Origin: an uncultured Hyphomonas sp.
GTDB taxonomy: Bacteria > Pseudomonadota > Alphaproteobacteria > Caulobacterales > Hyphomonadaceae
NCBI RefSeq assembly: GCF_963677035.1
Contig: NZ_OY781472.1
Coordinates: 2,943,658-3,007,657, forward strand
DNA: 64,000 bases
Direction: 5' to 3'
The notes under the pieces are model-generated. The model did not search any database. It was not told the origin of the DNA and was given only the letters and a program-made list of their open reading frames with translations. Shown piece by piece: positions 19,052 through 28,923 of this stretch; the stretch's first letter is position 1, and every line of letters begins with the position of its first letter. A program made the position numbers and the translations under genes.

Positions 19052-20443
19052 TCAGGCCTTTTTCTCAGGGCCGTCCTCGTCAACGATCTTGTTGTCGGCG
19101 AGAAACTTCTCCAGCCAGTGGATGTTGTAGTTCCCGTTCTGGACATCTTCGTTTTCGACCAGGCGCCGGTGCAGATCCAGCGTGGTGTAAACCCCGCCAA
19201 CCACCATTTCGGACAGGGCGCGACGCAGTCGCATCAGGCATTCCCGCCGGGTGCGGCCGTGGACGATCAGCTTGCCAATGAGTGAGTCGTAATGCGGCGG
19301 GATGCGATACCCGGCATAAGCAGCACTATCGAGGCGAACATCCGGCCCGCCCGGCGCATGGAAATCCGTAATGAGCCCGGGTGAAGGCACAAAGGTTTCG
19401 GGGTGCTCGGCATTGATCCGGCATTCGATCGCATGTCCGACAAGCAGGACATCGTCCTGGCGGAATGAAAGTTCTTTGCCTTCGGCGATGCGAATCTGTT
19501 CGCGAACAAGGTCGATCCCGGTGATCATTTCGGTCACCGGATGCTCCACTTGCAGGCGTGTGTTCATTTCGATGAAATAGAACCGGCCGTCTTCGTAGAG
19601 GAATTCAATCGTACCTGCGCCGCGATAGCCGAGCTTCTCCATGGCTTTCGCGCAGATCGTGCCGATCTCTTCGCGCTGCGCCTGAGTCAGTTCCGGGGAT
19701 GGGGCTTCCTCAAAGACTTTCTGGTTCCGGCGCTGCAGAGAGCAGTCGCGTTCCCAGAGATGAGCGACATTGCCATGCGTATCTGCGATGACCTGCACTT
19801 CGATGTGACGCGGGCCCTGCAGGTATTTTTCCAGATAGACCGCATCATCACCAAAGGCGGCCTTGGCCTCAGTTTTGGCGGTCCGGACAGCATTTTCCAG
19901 ATCTGCTTCCGTTTTCGCCAGCTTCATGCCGCGACCGCCACCGCCGGCGGAGGCTTTCACAAGAACCGGGAAACCAATTTTCTTGGCAGACTTCTTCGCT
20001 TCCGCGATGGATGTGATCGCGCCGTCGGAGCCAGGTACGCAAGGCACGCCAGCATCAATCATGGCTTGCTTGGCCGCGATTTTGTCTCCCATGATCCGGA
20101 TATGTTCAGCCGTAGGGCCGATAAAGGCGAGGCCATGTGCCTCCACCATCTCGGCAAACTGGGCGTTCTCGGACAGGAATCCATATCCGGGGTGGATCGC
20201 ATCGGCACCGGTAATTTCTGCGGCGGCCAGAATCTGGGACTTCTTCAGATAGCTCTGAGAAGAGGGGGCTGGCCCGATGCACACGCTCTCGTCGGCCAGG
20301 CGGACGGCCATGGCGTCACGGTCTGCCTCGGAGTGCACGACAACCGTGGAGAGGCCCATTTCTTTACAGGCCCGGTGGATGCGCAATGCGATCTCACCGC
20401 GATTCGCGATGAGAACCTTCTGGATGGTGCGTTGTTCTGTCAT
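19052..20443 (-). CDS. accC: Acetyl-CoA carboxylase, biotin carboxylase subunit
   Basis: ATP-dependent carboxylation of biotin on AccB, the first step of fatty acid synthesis. The 463-residue length is close to the family. The start [24 protein letters not shown], the ATP-grasp glycine loop [14 protein letters not shown], the [31 protein letters not shown] segment and [18 protein letters not shown] are all intact. It lies 1 nt after accB, so the two are co-expressed. Supply of malonyl units is shared with the Pfa cluster further on. Confidence 0.97.
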   Translation of the reverse strand: MTEQRTIQKVLIANRGEIALRIHRACKEMGLSTVVVHSEADRDAMAVRLADESVCIGPAPSSQSYLKKSQILAAAEITGADAIHPGYGFLSENAQFAEMVEAHGLAFIGPTAEHIRIMGDKIAAKQAMIDAGVPCVPGSDGAITSIAEAKKSAKKIGFPVLVKASAGGGGRGMKLAKTEADLENAVRTAKTEAKAAFGDDAVYLEKYLQGPRHIEVQVIADTHGNVAHLWERDCSLQRRNQKVFEEAPSPELTQAQREEIGTICAKAMEKLGYRGAGTIEFLYEDGRFYFIEMNTRLQVEHPVTEMITGIDLVREQIRIAEGKELSFRQDDVLLVGHAIECRINAEHPETFVPSPGLITDFHAPGGPDVRLDSAAYAGYRIPPHYDSLIGKLIVHGRTRRECLMRLRRALSEMVVGGVYTTLDLHRRLVENEDVQNGNYNIHWLEKFLADNKIVDEDGPEKKA

Positions 20444-20444
20444 G

Positions 20445-20918
20445 TTATTCGATCAGAATCAGCGGCTCGCCAAATTCGACAGGCTGGGAATCGGTGACAT
20501 AAATTGCCTTCACCGTTCCAGCGCGATCCGTTTCGACCGGATTGAAGGTCTTCATGGCCTCAACCAGCATGAGCGTATCGCCCTTTTTCACCTTGTCGCC
20601 AATCGAAACGAAGGCTTTGGCGCCAGGTTCCGGGGAAAGGTAGGCGGTGCCGACCATTGGTGACTTGATGGCATTATCGGGCGTCTCTGAAACGGCTTCC
20701 GCCGGAGCGGCTGCAGAGGGTGCCGCCGCTGGTGCTGCAGCTGCTACAGCCGGTGCAGGCGCAGCGACTGCGGCTTGCACGACGGGTGGTGTCGGTTTGT
20801 TGACGCGGATCCGCAGACCCTCATGTTCAATCTCGATCTCACCAAGGTCCGCCTCGCGAAGGATGGCGGCGAGTTCCCGGACGAGACCGGTATCCAGCTT
20901 GTTCTTGCCAGTGCTCAT
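20445..20918 (-). CDS. accB: Acetyl-CoA carboxylase biotin carboxyl carrier protein
   Basis: Carries biotin between biotin carboxylase and carboxyltransferase. The 157-residue protein has an N-terminal dimerisation part ([28 protein letters not shown]), a flexible linker of Ala and Pro (about residues 45-80) and a biotinyl domain with the biotinylated lysine in EAMKTFN. It lies between aroQ and accC on the same strand, 16 nt after aroQ and 1 nt before accC. Confidence 0.96.
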   Translation of the reverse strand: MSTGKNKLDTGLVRELAAILREADLGEIEIEHEGLRIRVNKPTPPVVQAAVAAPAPAVAAAAPAAAPSAAAPAEAVSETPDNAIKSPMVGTAYLSPEPGAKAFVSIGDKVKKGDTLMLVEAMKTFNPVETDRAGTVKAIYVTDSQPVEFGEPLILIE

Positions 20919-20934
20919 GGATTCTATCCGTCCC

Positions 20935-21369
20935 TTATGTTCCTGACAGCTTTAGCGCGGCCATCAGGGCAAGCTCATAACCATAGGCGCCGAGGCCCGC
21001 AATCGATGCGTTCACAGCAGGCGCAACATAATTCACTTGCCGAAATTCCTCGCGTGCAGCGGGGTTCGACAGGTGTACTTCTACCACCGGCACCTGACAG
21101 GCCCGCAGCGCGTCGTGCAGTGCAACAGACGTATGCGTGTAGGCGCCAGCATTCAGGATGACTGCGGAAGCCTCACGGGAGGCTTCCTGTATCCAGGTCA
21201 CCAATTCGCCTTCGGAATTGGTTTGGCGTGCCTCTACGGGTGTATCGCCGGATTTTGCTTTCAGGCGATCATGAATGTCCTCAAGCGTGTCCCGGCCATA
21301 AATATCCGGTTCCCGCGTGCCGAGCAGGTTGAGGTTGGGGCCCCCGAGGACATATATCGGCTTCACCAT
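20935..21369 (-). CDS. aroQ: 3-Dehydroquinate dehydratase, type II
   Basis: Third step of the shikimate pathway. The 144-residue protein begins with [21 protein letters not shown], containing the catalytic Tyr and Arg of the lid loop, and includes [33 protein letters not shown] with the catalytic region, and [15 protein letters not shown]. The start is the ATG at 21369. It leads the aroQ-accB-accC run, as in many proteobacteria, and is divergent from thiS with 65 nt between starts. Confidence 0.95.
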   Translation of the reverse strand: MVKPIYVLGGPNLNLLGTREPDIYGRDTLEDIHDRLKAKSGDTPVEARQTNSEGELVTWIQEASREASAVILNAGAYTHTSVALHDALRACQVPVVEVHLSNPAAREEFRQVNYVAPAVNASIAGLGAYGYELALMAALKLSGT

Positions 21370-21434
21370 TGGGTGTTGTCTTGCGCTGTAACGCCGGGCA
21401 AGGCAAGGCCTGCTGACGCACGGAGTCACAGCGG

Positions 21435-21647
21435 ATGAAGATAATTCTGAATGGTGAAACCCGCGAAATTGAGGCGGGCACGACGGTGGCTATGCTGGTC
21501 ACAATGCTTTCGGCTGATGCTGATCGCGACCCGCGCGGCGTCGCGATCGAACGAAACCTTGAAATTGTTCCGAAATCCGAGCACGCCACGACCACGATAG
21601 AAGACGGAGATCGAATCGAACTGGTGCAGTTCGTCGGTGGCGGCTGA
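21435..21647 (+). CDS. thiS: Sulfur carrier protein ThiS
   Basis: Ubiquitin-like sulfur carrier for thiazole synthesis. At 70 residues it has the family length, starts [21 protein letters not shown] and ends in the obligatory Gly-Gly (QFVGGG), where the thiocarboxylate forms. It precedes thiG by 48 nt. There is no room between it and aroQ for a full TPP riboswitch. Confidence 0.93.
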   Translation: MKIILNGETREIEAGTTVAMLVTMLSADADRDPRGVAIERNLEIVPKSEHATTTIEDGDRIELVQFVGGG

Positions 21648-21695
21648 CAGGCTCATCCTATACGAATTGCCTGTCTATAGAATTGGAACTGTCCC

Positions 21696-22466
21696 TTGAA
21701 AGATCCCCTCATCATTGCCGGAAAATCCTATGGTTCACGCCTTATCGTGGGCACCGGGAAATATGCCTCTTACCAGCAGAATGCGGATGCTGCGCGCGCG
21801 GCTGGTGCCGAGATCGTGACAGTCGCTTTGCGGCGCGTGAATTTGTCCAATCCAGATGAAGAGCGCCTGACCGATTTTGTTAAGCCGGACGAATTCACTT
21901 ATCTGCCGAATACGGCGGGCTGCTTTACCGCGGAAGACGCCGTGCGGACGTTGCGGCTCGCGCGCGAAGCAGGCGGCTGGAACCTGGTAAAACTGGAAGT
22001 CCTGGCTGATCAGAAAACCCTATACCCGAACATGCCGGAGACGCTGAAAGCCGCCGAAGCGCTGCTCGCGGATGGGTTTGAAGTGATGGTGTACTGCTCC
22101 GACGACCCCGTTTACGCCAAAATGCTGGAAGAGGCCGGGTGCTGCGCAATCATGCCGCTCGGTTCGTTGATCGGTTCCGGTCTGGGCATCATGAATCCGG
22201 TCAATATCCGCCTGATTGTAGAGCAGAGCCGTGTGCCAGTGATCGTTGATGCCGGTGTTGGCACGGCGTCTGATGCCGCCATCGCCATGGAACTCGGGTG
22301 TGATGGTGTGCTGATGAATACAGCTATCGCCGCGGCCAAGGATCCTGTCCTCATGGCATCGGCGATGAAACATGCAGTCATTGCCGGCCGCGAAGCCTAC
22401 CTCGCCGGACGTATGCCCAGGAAAATGTACGCCGATCCAAGCTCTCCGCTCGCCGGTTTGATCTGA
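21696..22466 (+). CDS. thiG: Thiazole synthase
   Basis: Makes thiazole phosphate for thiamine from 1-deoxyxylulose phosphate, ThiS thiocarboxylate and dehydroglycine. The 256-residue protein has [10 protein letters not shown], the Schiff-base lysine segment [18 protein letters not shown], the phosphate-site [14 protein letters not shown] and [20 protein letters not shown]. The start is a TTG at 21696. ThiG is followed by a convergent oxygenase gene; thiO and thiE are not here. Confidence 0.96.
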   Translation: MKDPLIIAGKSYGSRLIVGTGKYASYQQNADAARAAGAEIVTVALRRVNLSNPDEERLTDFVKPDEFTYLPNTAGCFTAEDAVRTLRLAREAGGWNLVKLEVLADQKTLYPNMPETLKAAEALLADGFEVMVYCSDDPVYAKMLEEAGCCAIMPLGSLIGSGLGIMNPVNIRLIVEQSRVPVIVDAGVGTASDAAIAMELGCDGVLMNTAIAAAKDPVLMASAMKHAVIAGREAYLAGRMPRKMYADPSSPLAGLI

Positions 22467-22481
22467 CTCTGCGGTACAGAC

Positions 22482-23423
22482 CTACGCTTTAACGAGGCCG
22501 ATTTCGCGGAGACGTTCCATCAGATAATCCTGAGCGGTAATTGCAGGCTCAGGCTTACCGCCTTCCGCAACACAGCCCGGTAATGCCTCGATCATCACAT
22601 CCTGGTTGAAGTGCAGGAAGAAGGGGGTCGAGTAACGGGGGAACCGTGACCGTTCGGGTGAGGGGTTCACCACGCGGTGTGTCGTGGATGGCAGGACTCC
22701 GGCTGTCAGCCGCTGCAGCATATCTCCGCAATTGATCACGAGTGCGTTGGGCGGCGGACTCACGGCGAGCCATTTGCCGGACCGGTGCTTCACTTCCAGC
22801 CCGGCTTCTTCGGCGCCCAACAGAAGCGTGATGACATTGATATCCTCGTGGGCGCCCGCCCGGACGGAGCCTTCGGGCGGCGGATTTGTCTGTGGCGGAT
22901 AATGGAGCAACCGAAGGATTGAGTTACCGACATCGACCTTGTCGTCGAACCAGGACTCTTCCAGCTTCAGATGAAGGGCCACGGCCCGCAGCAGCTGACG
23001 GCCGAACAGGTCGAGCGCATCATACAATCCACGCGTAGCAGAATCGAAGTCAGGGAGTTCCGTAACAGATGGCGTTTCTGCCATGGTCGCCCGGTAGGGG
23101 GAGGCAGCTGGCAGTGCGCGGCCGGTGTGCCAGAATTCCTTGAGATCGGCTTCGGCTTTGCCCTTGGCGTTCTCCGTCCCAAAAGCTGTGTATCCACGCT
23201 GGCCCCCGCCGGCGCGGCCGTCATATTTCAATTTGGTCTCTTCGGGCAGGGCGAAGAAGTCTTTGGTCGCTTGCAGGTTTGCATCGATAATCGGCTGAGA
23301 AACCGGGTGTTCGGAAATGACGGCAAAACCGGTTTCCCGGAACGACCGGCCGAGTGCATCGGCAAATGCCTGCTTGTCTTCCTGCCAAAGGGGAAACGGG
23401 ACGGGTTTGAAATATTCGGTCAT
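22482..23423 (-). CDS. Isopenicillin-N-synthase-like 2-oxoglutarate/Fe(II) oxygenase
   Basis: Predicted non-haem iron oxygenase of 313 residues. It has the N-terminal DIOX_N part (FRETGFAVISEHPVS) and a double-stranded beta helix with the iron ligands His and Asp in AGAHEDINVITLLLG and the distal His in THRVVNPSP. The 2-oxoglutarate-binding Arg-x-Ser is in FPRYSTPFFLHF. LHYPPQTNPPPEGSVRAGAHED is the typical family stretch. Substrate cannot be predicted. It is a single gene convergent with thiG and 180 nt before the tRNA-Ser gene. Confidence 0.88.
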   Translation of the reverse strand: MTEYFKPVPFPLWQEDKQAFADALGRSFRETGFAVISEHPVSQPIIDANLQATKDFFALPEETKLKYDGRAGGGQRGYTAFGTENAKGKAEADLKEFWHTGRALPAASPYRATMAETPSVTELPDFDSATRGLYDALDLFGRQLLRAVALHLKLEESWFDDKVDVGNSILRLLHYPPQTNPPPEGSVRAGAHEDINVITLLLGAEEAGLEVKHRSGKWLAVSPPPNALVINCGDMLQRLTAGVLPSTTHRVVNPSPERSRFPRYSTPFFLHFNQDVMIEALPGCVAEGGKPEPAITAQDYLMERLREIGLVKA

Positions 23424-23604
23424 CTGCCCTGCCTAACCAGCTTGCGAAATGCGGAAATAGGTAACTACCACAGGACGTGTTGCCGGATACAGTCAAAGGC
23501 ACCTTTCGCGCAGCGGAGATGGGCTATTCCTCAACAACCGCAGCCGATAAGACGATGGGGGCTTGCGGTTGGGCGAACCATTCAATAGACCGACAGTCCG
23601 CGCT

Positions 23605-23694
23605 GGAGAGGTGGCCGAGTGGCTGAAGGCGCGCCCCTGCTAAGGGCGTATACGTTAACGCGTATCGAGGGTTCGAATCCCTTCCTCTCCGCCA
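23605..23694 (+). tRNA. tRNA-Ser (anticodon GCU)
   Basis: A 90-nt class II tRNA. The acceptor arm pairs GGAGAGG with CCTCTCC, discriminator G, and CCA is encoded. The anticodon arm is CGCCC-CTGCTAA-GGGCG with GCT at the centre, giving Ser for AGC/AGU. A long variable arm and a GAGGG-TTCGAAT-CCCTT T arm are present. Its last 17 bases are the attachment site of the adjacent island. Confidence 0.96.
23678..23694 (+). repeat. attL: left 17-bp direct repeat
   Basis: TCCCTTCCTCTCCGCCA, which is the T-arm 3' strand, acceptor 3' strand and CCA of tRNA-Ser. The integrated element keeps the tRNA intact on this side. Confidence 0.9.
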
Positions 23695-23770
23695 GATTTC
23701 CGAGTCTTCTGCTAATGCGCTGTATTCATTGTAAAATAAGGCCAATATCTGGTCTGGCTGCAGCACCTTC

Positions 23771-23791
23771 GTGTAACACAATGTGTGACAA
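23771..23791 (+). repeat. Left putative integrase arm site
   Basis: A 21-nt element starting GTGTAACA and ending TGTGTGACAA, matching 39474-39494 at 18 of 21 positions. It starts 77 nt inside the left attachment repeat. The two halves are also imperfect direct repeats of each other (GTGTAACA and GTGTGACA), as expected for paired arm-type integrase sites. The 350 nt between the tRNA and the HEPN gene otherwise show no gene. Confidence 0.5.
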
Positions 23792-24043
23792 CCCAGTTTC
23801 CTATTCCGGATGCAGATTTCGGCATTTCCGATACGTCGGAATTGCCCGGCTTCAGTTTAACCTGAGCGAACCTTACCAAGGTTGGGAGCGTGAGTTCGAA
23901 GCTCATCGCCCATTCCATTTTCTTCTCTCAAAATTCAAATTAACCTACTGAAATAAAGGGCTATTTGGCTTTGTTGGGTTTCGTTCAGGTTCGCGTTGAA
24001 TACTGCGCGTTCCGATTCCATCAACTGACTAACTTCAATCGAA

Positions 24044-25072
24044 ATGACTGACGAGTTTTCTAAAATCGACGAAACTAAGCATCCTCCATCCTTGGAAGAC
24101 GCGATGGACGCGTCTCTTGATGTTATCGACCGAATAATCGCGAAAGAGGGAACGCCGCTCCACCTACGGCCGATGTTGGCGGCGACCCATTTTGTCGAAC
24201 TCTGCATTCTGGAAGTTGACGAGCGGAGTGAAGGCGGCCCTGCGCCGCCTGGAGAACTCAAGGACTACGCTGCCTCAAAGTGGTTTAGATTAGTCTACAG
24301 GCATACAGAGCAATGGTATAGAGATCGTTTCGGCGAAGCTATGGACGCAGGACGCTCTGCAGGTCGGGATGCAGTCGTTCTCATACGCGACACGCCATAT
24401 TTGTTGAAGGTCCCGCTCACGACTAAAGAAGCCGAAACGCCGGGTGAAACAACGTGGCTCTGCTTCCACGACGCAGTACAGCCAGACGAAAACGTTCTCG
24501 GCTGGGTACAGAATGGGCCGAATTTCAAGAACCTGGCAGCCGGCGATGCCAAATCCGCTCATAGGATTGCGAAAGAGGTCGCGACGAAGCTGCGTGCCAC
24601 ACATATCGTGTTTATGGGCATGGAGGTCTCCGACCCGACTGTTCTCGAACTAAGGGACTCAATTCTTCCGCACATGGAGCGCGCAGCGCGTCATCTGGTC
24701 GAGCCCGGTTCGGAGCAAACCAAAATCGCTCACTGGGATATGCAAATGGCCTGTGAATTGGCTTTAAAAACGCTCGCACAGCAACGCGCTGGCTCGTTCA
24801 AGGAAACCCACGACCTATTCATTCTCTATGATCGGACGCCGGGCGAACCTCCTCCGTTTGCGCGAGCCGAGTTATCCAAACTTCCAAACTGGGAGAAGAT
24901 GGCCGAGCTACGCTATGGTGGCGGTCCGCACATAGGAACGCGAGAAGCTTTCCGATCTTACCGAACGATGATGACCGTGGTTGCCGCAAGCGCTAGCGCA
25001 CTCAAAGTTAAATATGGATTGGGCAAGGCTCGGTTTCTTATTCAGCGCCCCCCTTGGATGCGCGATGAGTGA
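24044..25072 (+). CDS. HEPN-domain protein
   Basis: A 342-residue cytoplasmic protein. The C-terminal third has the HEPN pattern: H-x5-ACELALKTL at about 230-244, then SFKETHDLFILYD at 251-263, as in HEPN proteins whose helix ends in K-T-H-D-L, and an RYGGGPH segment at 290-296 in the place of the family R-Y motif (also fitting R-x5-H, the pattern of HEPN ribonucleases). The first 220 residues have no feature I recognise. HEPN domains often cut RNA in defence and toxin systems, so a defence role is inferred from domain and island context. It faces the KAP gene tail to tail, 47 nt apart. Confidence 0.55.
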   Translation: MTDEFSKIDETKHPPSLEDAMDASLDVIDRIIAKEGTPLHLRPMLAATHFVELCILEVDERSEGGPAPPGELKDYAASKWFRLVYRHTEQWYRDRFGEAMDAGRSAGRDAVVLIRDTPYLLKVPLTTKEAETPGETTWLCFHDAVQPDENVLGWVQNGPNFKNLAAGDAKSAHRIAKEVATKLRATHIVFMGMEVSDPTVLELRDSILPHMERAARHLVEPGSEQTKIAHWDMQMACELALKTLAQQRAGSFKETHDLFILYDRTPGEPPPFARAELSKLPNWEKMAELRYGGGPHIGTREAFRSYRTMMTVVAASASALKVKYGLGKARFLIQRPPWMRDE

Positions 25073-25119
25073 AGCGAAGCGGCGAATATGCCGAGACCAT
25101 TTTCCGAACTCTCACGGCG

Positions 25120-27636
25120 CTATCCCCTCGAACCCATCGTGATCGTGCGAACATGTTCGGAGGTGAGCCCCGTCTCGCCGTGCGATCCGATGATTTCCAG
25201 CGCCGCAGAATCCTTGAACGGTTCAAGCTTGATTGGAAGGTTTCGCGTGCCATCGGACGCTGGTGGAGCGGCAAGCTTGTCGACAAACGCCGGTGTTTCG
25301 GCCAGGAGATCGGCCAACGCCGGATATCTTTGTTCAATGATTGTCCAGCGCGCAAGAACATGCGGCGGGACGGATTCCCCTTCGAGTATGCCGATGGCCA
25401 AACGGAGCGCGAAGGTATTCACCATTCGCTTCATGACCCGAGGATTGTCCGGCAAACTCGTTACATAACGCGCAAGCAGATGCTCTGCCTGCGTTTTGGC
25501 GGCTTGCGATGTTCCTAGTTCAAGCATCACCGCGGCACGATTGTCATACGACGCAAGATCCGCCAGCTCTTCTTCCGCGCCTTTCTGCGTAATGCCTTCG
25601 GGAAACTTATCCCGCAGTTCCTGACGACGTTTCGCAACAGAGGCATCGAAGGCTGCGGTCGCGGCGTGCACGTCATCACCTGAGCCATCTGCCTGATCCG
25701 GTTCGAGCAGCCGCCCCCAGAAGGCGCGTTTCACTTCAGGATTGATGCCCGGAAGCGGACATGACACTTGGAAGATCTTCTCAAGGAACAAATATCCGAG
25801 CGGTTGCTCAGCGCTCTCGATACGGCGCGCAAAACTTTCGTACTGCTCTTCAAATCCAGCCCTGATCCATAAGCGGTCCGCTGCCACCACATAGGCAATG
25901 TTTTTGTGCCTGAATGATGTCTGAACGGTGCCGAGCAGTTCGACAATATATTTTGCGTGACAACGATCCACATCATCAATGAAGATACAGATTGGAGCAT
26001 CGGCGATCTTCACCATCGACGCGAATAAGTCAGTGATCTTCTTGGTTGGATTGCGGGAATTTTCTACGTATTCGCTGGCGTTCGCGACTGAGCCAAAAAC
26101 AATTAGCCGGCCGGCCGCCGAGAATATAGTGAAGACGGCGCCAGCAGAAGCGATGACCGCAAACACCGTCGTTAGACTCGACAGAAACGTGTCTTCCTCG
26201 CTCCCGTGCGCAATCAACCAAGCGATCGCTGCAGCAATGGTAAGTGCAAAGATTGGAAAAAAGAAATGTCCGAAGTTTGCAGTGAACTTCGACCGGACCC
26301 ATTTTAACCAAACGCGGACCGCGCGCCACCATTTGCCCTGAGAATTCAATCCGCGAATGCAATCCGATTTCAACGTTTCAAGAATAGGCCATGATGGCGT
26401 TTTACGCGATTCATGCTTCCAAGCGTTGAAGGTGACGGCAATCCAGCGATCCTCCTTGTCCCGCTTTTTGTCCGTCATGATTTCGGTCATCATCATCCAG
26501 ACGGACGTCTTACCCGCGCCCCAGGGGGCGTGAAGATGCAGAGCAAACCCGTCATCGCTCTCTGCTCGCACGCTATCCATGCGCTCGACGAGTGCGCGGG
26601 CAAAGGGCCGCCTTCCCAATTCGTCGAGAGAGGTCGGTTGATCAGTATGCGTTGAAATGCCGTCTATGCGCACCGCATCGTTTGACCTTTCCTGAGATTG
26701 CTCGGGCTTGGCGACACGGATATCCGAATCGGGCTGTCCTCCCGGCGCACCACTGGCAAATCCCGTGATCTCCAGCTTGGTGTTTGGGGCCGCGTTCTTG
26801 ACTCTTCTAATCCGCTCCATCACCTCATCGGGATCGCCCTCCCAAAACGCAGCGTCGCTGGTAGCGAGACCTACCTCGCGGCTGGAGCCGAAATAGCTGT
26901 GGGCAGCGCGGGTGCGTGTGGCAAGTATTGCTCGATACCACCTGATCCATTCTGACCATGCGCTATTGCGCCCGATGTCTGAATTCGCCATCCGATCAAA
27001 TGCTTTACGCGCCCAGGGCGGAAAATTGACCTTAAACGACGGGTTGCCTCTTACCTCCGGCAACCAAAGCTCCTGATTCATAAGTTTGTGGACGTCGTTG
27101 TCTTTACTCAGCATGCGTGCGTCGGCGGCAATGCACTCAAAAAATTCCATTCGAACCGCATCGTCGGTCTCACTCGCAGCTCGAAGGGCGTGAGAACAGA
27201 CTGAGGCCGTAATATCGACTTCCCACCGAGCAAGGCGCTCCGAGGTGTCGATGAATGGCGGCGGTCCAGCCAATAGACCGCCCAAGGTGGATGTGGCCAA
27301 GGATACATAGTGTTCGGGACTTTGTTCGGTCGCCGCCGTCGAGGCCGAGGCAGTTTCGTTTGCTGCAGCGTTAGCGACCGCAGCGATTGAGCTGCCCAAC
27401 TTATGACTGAGGCTGGCCCAGGCGACGAATGCTGATCGGAATGTTTGCAGGACCAGCCGCTTTTCGCGTTTTGCCGGCATCTCGTTGGTCGGGAACTCCA
27501 GCAGATTAAAGACGATCGGGATCACCCTAAGTACGGCTCGAGTGGCGAGCGCCTGTTTCCACACTCGATCTTTGCCTGTGAGCCAGCTACGAAGTTCCTG
27601 TTCATGCGAGAATTTGGGCGGGTCTTGCGACTCCAT
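25120..27636 (-). CDS. KAP-family P-loop NTPase with membrane helices
   Basis: An 838-residue protein. Walker A is APWGAGKTSVW near residue 370 and Walker B is ICIFIDDVDRC near 549. Two hydrophobic helices (about 458-478 and 488-508) lie between them; this insertion between the Walker motifs is the hallmark of KAP NTPases (Kidins220/ARMS and PifA). The first 340 residues form a separate helical region with a WSEWIRWYRAI and FWEGDPDEVMERIRR segment. PifA excludes phage T7, and KAP NTPases recur in defence islands, so anti-phage function is plausible but not shown. A leaky or toxic membrane effector controlled by NTP hydrolysis is the usual model. Confidence 0.8.
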   Translation of the reverse strand: MESQDPPKFSHEQELRSWLTGKDRVWKQALATRAVLRVIPIVFNLLEFPTNEMPAKREKRLVLQTFRSAFVAWASLSHKLGSSIAAVANAAANETASASTAATEQSPEHYVSLATSTLGGLLAGPPPFIDTSERLARWEVDITASVCSHALRAASETDDAVRMEFFECIAADARMLSKDNDVHKLMNQELWLPEVRGNPSFKVNFPPWARKAFDRMANSDIGRNSAWSEWIRWYRAILATRTRAAHSYFGSSREVGLATSDAAFWEGDPDEVMERIRRVKNAAPNTKLEITGFASGAPGGQPDSDIRVAKPEQSQERSNDAVRIDGISTHTDQPTSLDELGRRPFARALVERMDSVRAESDDGFALHLHAPWGAGKTSVWMMMTEIMTDKKRDKEDRWIAVTFNAWKHESRKTPSWPILETLKSDCIRGLNSQGKWWRAVRVWLKWVRSKFTANFGHFFFPIFALTIAAAIAWLIAHGSEEDTFLSSLTTVFAVIASAGAVFTIFSAAGRLIVFGSVANASEYVENSRNPTKKITDLFASMVKIADAPICIFIDDVDRCHAKYIVELLGTVQTSFRHKNIAYVVAADRLWIRAGFEEQYESFARRIESAEQPLGYLFLEKIFQVSCPLPGINPEVKRAFWGRLLEPDQADGSGDDVHAATAAFDASVAKRRQELRDKFPEGITQKGAEEELADLASYDNRAAVMLELGTSQAAKTQAEHLLARYVTSLPDNPRVMKRMVNTFALRLAIGILEGESVPPHVLARWTIIEQRYPALADLLAETPAFVDKLAAPPASDGTRNLPIKLEPFKDSAALEIIGSHGETGLTSEHVRTITMGSRG

Positions 27637-28465
27637 GCTGGAACTCCCGTAAAGCGAAAGTGCTATCCTAAGTAGACTACAACTGATTCACTACTGTTGC
27701 GAACAAATCAGCATCTAAAACTTGAATCGAATGCGAACCGCTCAAGCCCATGTTGGCGCGCGATATCGTCATTCTCACAACGCCGGTTGGCCTTGTCATC
27801 CGTGGCGCTGATGCAGCCCATTGGGGCGAGGACGCACATTGCGCGCCGGAAATGCAGTCTATATGCGCTGTCTCAAGAGAGGGCACCATCTATCCTTCGG
27901 GTGCAGTCATGCTTTCTTGAGGGTGAATGCGAGGGGGGGCTTGGGGGGGGGCTGGCAGCCATGCGGCCATCATGGAAAAACCGTCCAAGCCATACCCAAG
28001 TTGAACCGCAATACATCCCAAGTGGGACACAAAGAAGTAGCGAGCGTACAACCACCGCCGCCATTGAGTTTTTCGCGATCAAGAAGCTGATCCGCCAGTG
28101 ACAACCCGGCTAACGGTAAGGCTTTTCCAAAAAAATAAATTGGCAAATATTGGAGATCAAGCTCCGCCGCTTTCGCACGGGTGCTACGATTGAGAATTAC
28201 TCGTAGTCATCACTTCGGTTTCAGTAAGATTGGTAAACGGATTTCATGTGCTTGGCTCTGTTGCGGGTAATTCCGGATTGACGGCTTGGAAAAATAAATA
28301 GGCAACCGGGTAGGCGCGACCTGCTCGACCTAAGACATTAGCATTGGTAATAATTTGCGCTGTCAGAACATCGCTGAGTCACAATCGCACCGGATGGCAG
28401 GTCTTCGTTCCGGCAAGCAAGAAAGCAACTCAGTGAGCTCTACAGCGCATCTGTGACGTGCTCTG
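27637..28465. other. Gene-poor gap in the island
   Basis: About 830 nt between the KAP gene and the XRE regulator without a convincing gene. A 56-codon frame at 27750-27920 on the plus strand looks somewhat protein-like (it encodes LVIRGADAAHWGEDA), and an overlapping 134-codon frame is less so; neither has a clear ribosome-binding site or family. G-rich runs occur near 27930-27955. The rest is AT-rich and may include promoters. Confidence 0.4.
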
Positions 28466-28819
28466 CTACTCGTCGTAGTAGTTGTAAACATCACGTGCCG
28501 CCACGATGAGCATCCATTCCCAGCCGTCAAGGATGCGGTTTGCAGTCGCCATCATTCGCGGATCATCTGGCAGCTCTTGAGCAAGCCAGCACGGCAGGAC
28601 ATCGGCGACGTCGCAATCAAAGTGATTAGCGATACCGCTCAGCTGTTTCAGGGGCACTTTAGTTGAGCCGGACACCCACTGCTTTACTATGTTGGCGTTA
28701 GCGTATCCGAGATCTTTCGCGAGTTCATGCGGTGTTGATTTCCGGTATTGGAAATTAAGCTCTAGGAAGCAGGACATCCGGCTTCTAGGTGGAAGTTCTT
28801 CAAGTTCGGGGAAGAGCAT
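28466..28819 (-). CDS. XRE-family HTH regulator
   Basis: A 117-residue DNA-binding protein with a helix-turn-helix in the middle: TPHELAKDLGYANANIVKQWVSGSTKVPLKQLSGIANHFDCDVADVL, where the second helix IVKQWVSG would recognise DNA. This is the cro/C1 type layout. The C-terminal 40 residues are helical and acidic. It is divergent from the retron genes, and an 8-bp palindrome sits 8-34 nt upstream of its start codon, so it probably controls itself and perhaps the divergent unit. Confidence 0.7.
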   Translation of the reverse strand: MLFPELEELPPRSRMSCFLELNFQYRKSTPHELAKDLGYANANIVKQWVSGSTKVPLKQLSGIANHFDCDVADVLPCWLAQELPDDPRMMATANRILDGWEWMLIVAARDVYNYYDE

Positions 28820-28826
28820 TTGTAGT

Positions 28827-28853
28827 CACCATATTCGCGTTTTCGATATGGTG
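28827..28853. promoter_or_regulatory. Palindromic operator upstream of the XRE gene
   Basis: CACCATAT (28827-28834) and ATATGGTG (28846-28853) form a perfect 8-bp inverted repeat with an 11-nt spacer. It lies immediately upstream of the XRE start codon, the usual place of an autoregulatory operator. Confidence 0.5.
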
Positions 28854-28923
28854 AAGGTACTGCTTTAGTTCGTGGAATGCGGGTGGGAAGTTGCGGTTAC
28901 CGCAGGCAAAGTTCATTCGTAGT

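Noticed and set aside
19541..20497. 318-codon plus-strand frame opposite accC
   Set aside because: Shadow of accC; no start signal or recognisable protein features.
21370..21434. Possible TPP riboswitch before thiS
   Set aside because: Only 65 nt separate thiS from the divergent aroQ start, too short for the riboswitch, and no conserved core was seen.
27750..27920. 56-codon frame with a protein-like translation in the island gap
   Set aside because: Too short, no ribosome-binding site and no known family; kept only as a note in the gap entry.
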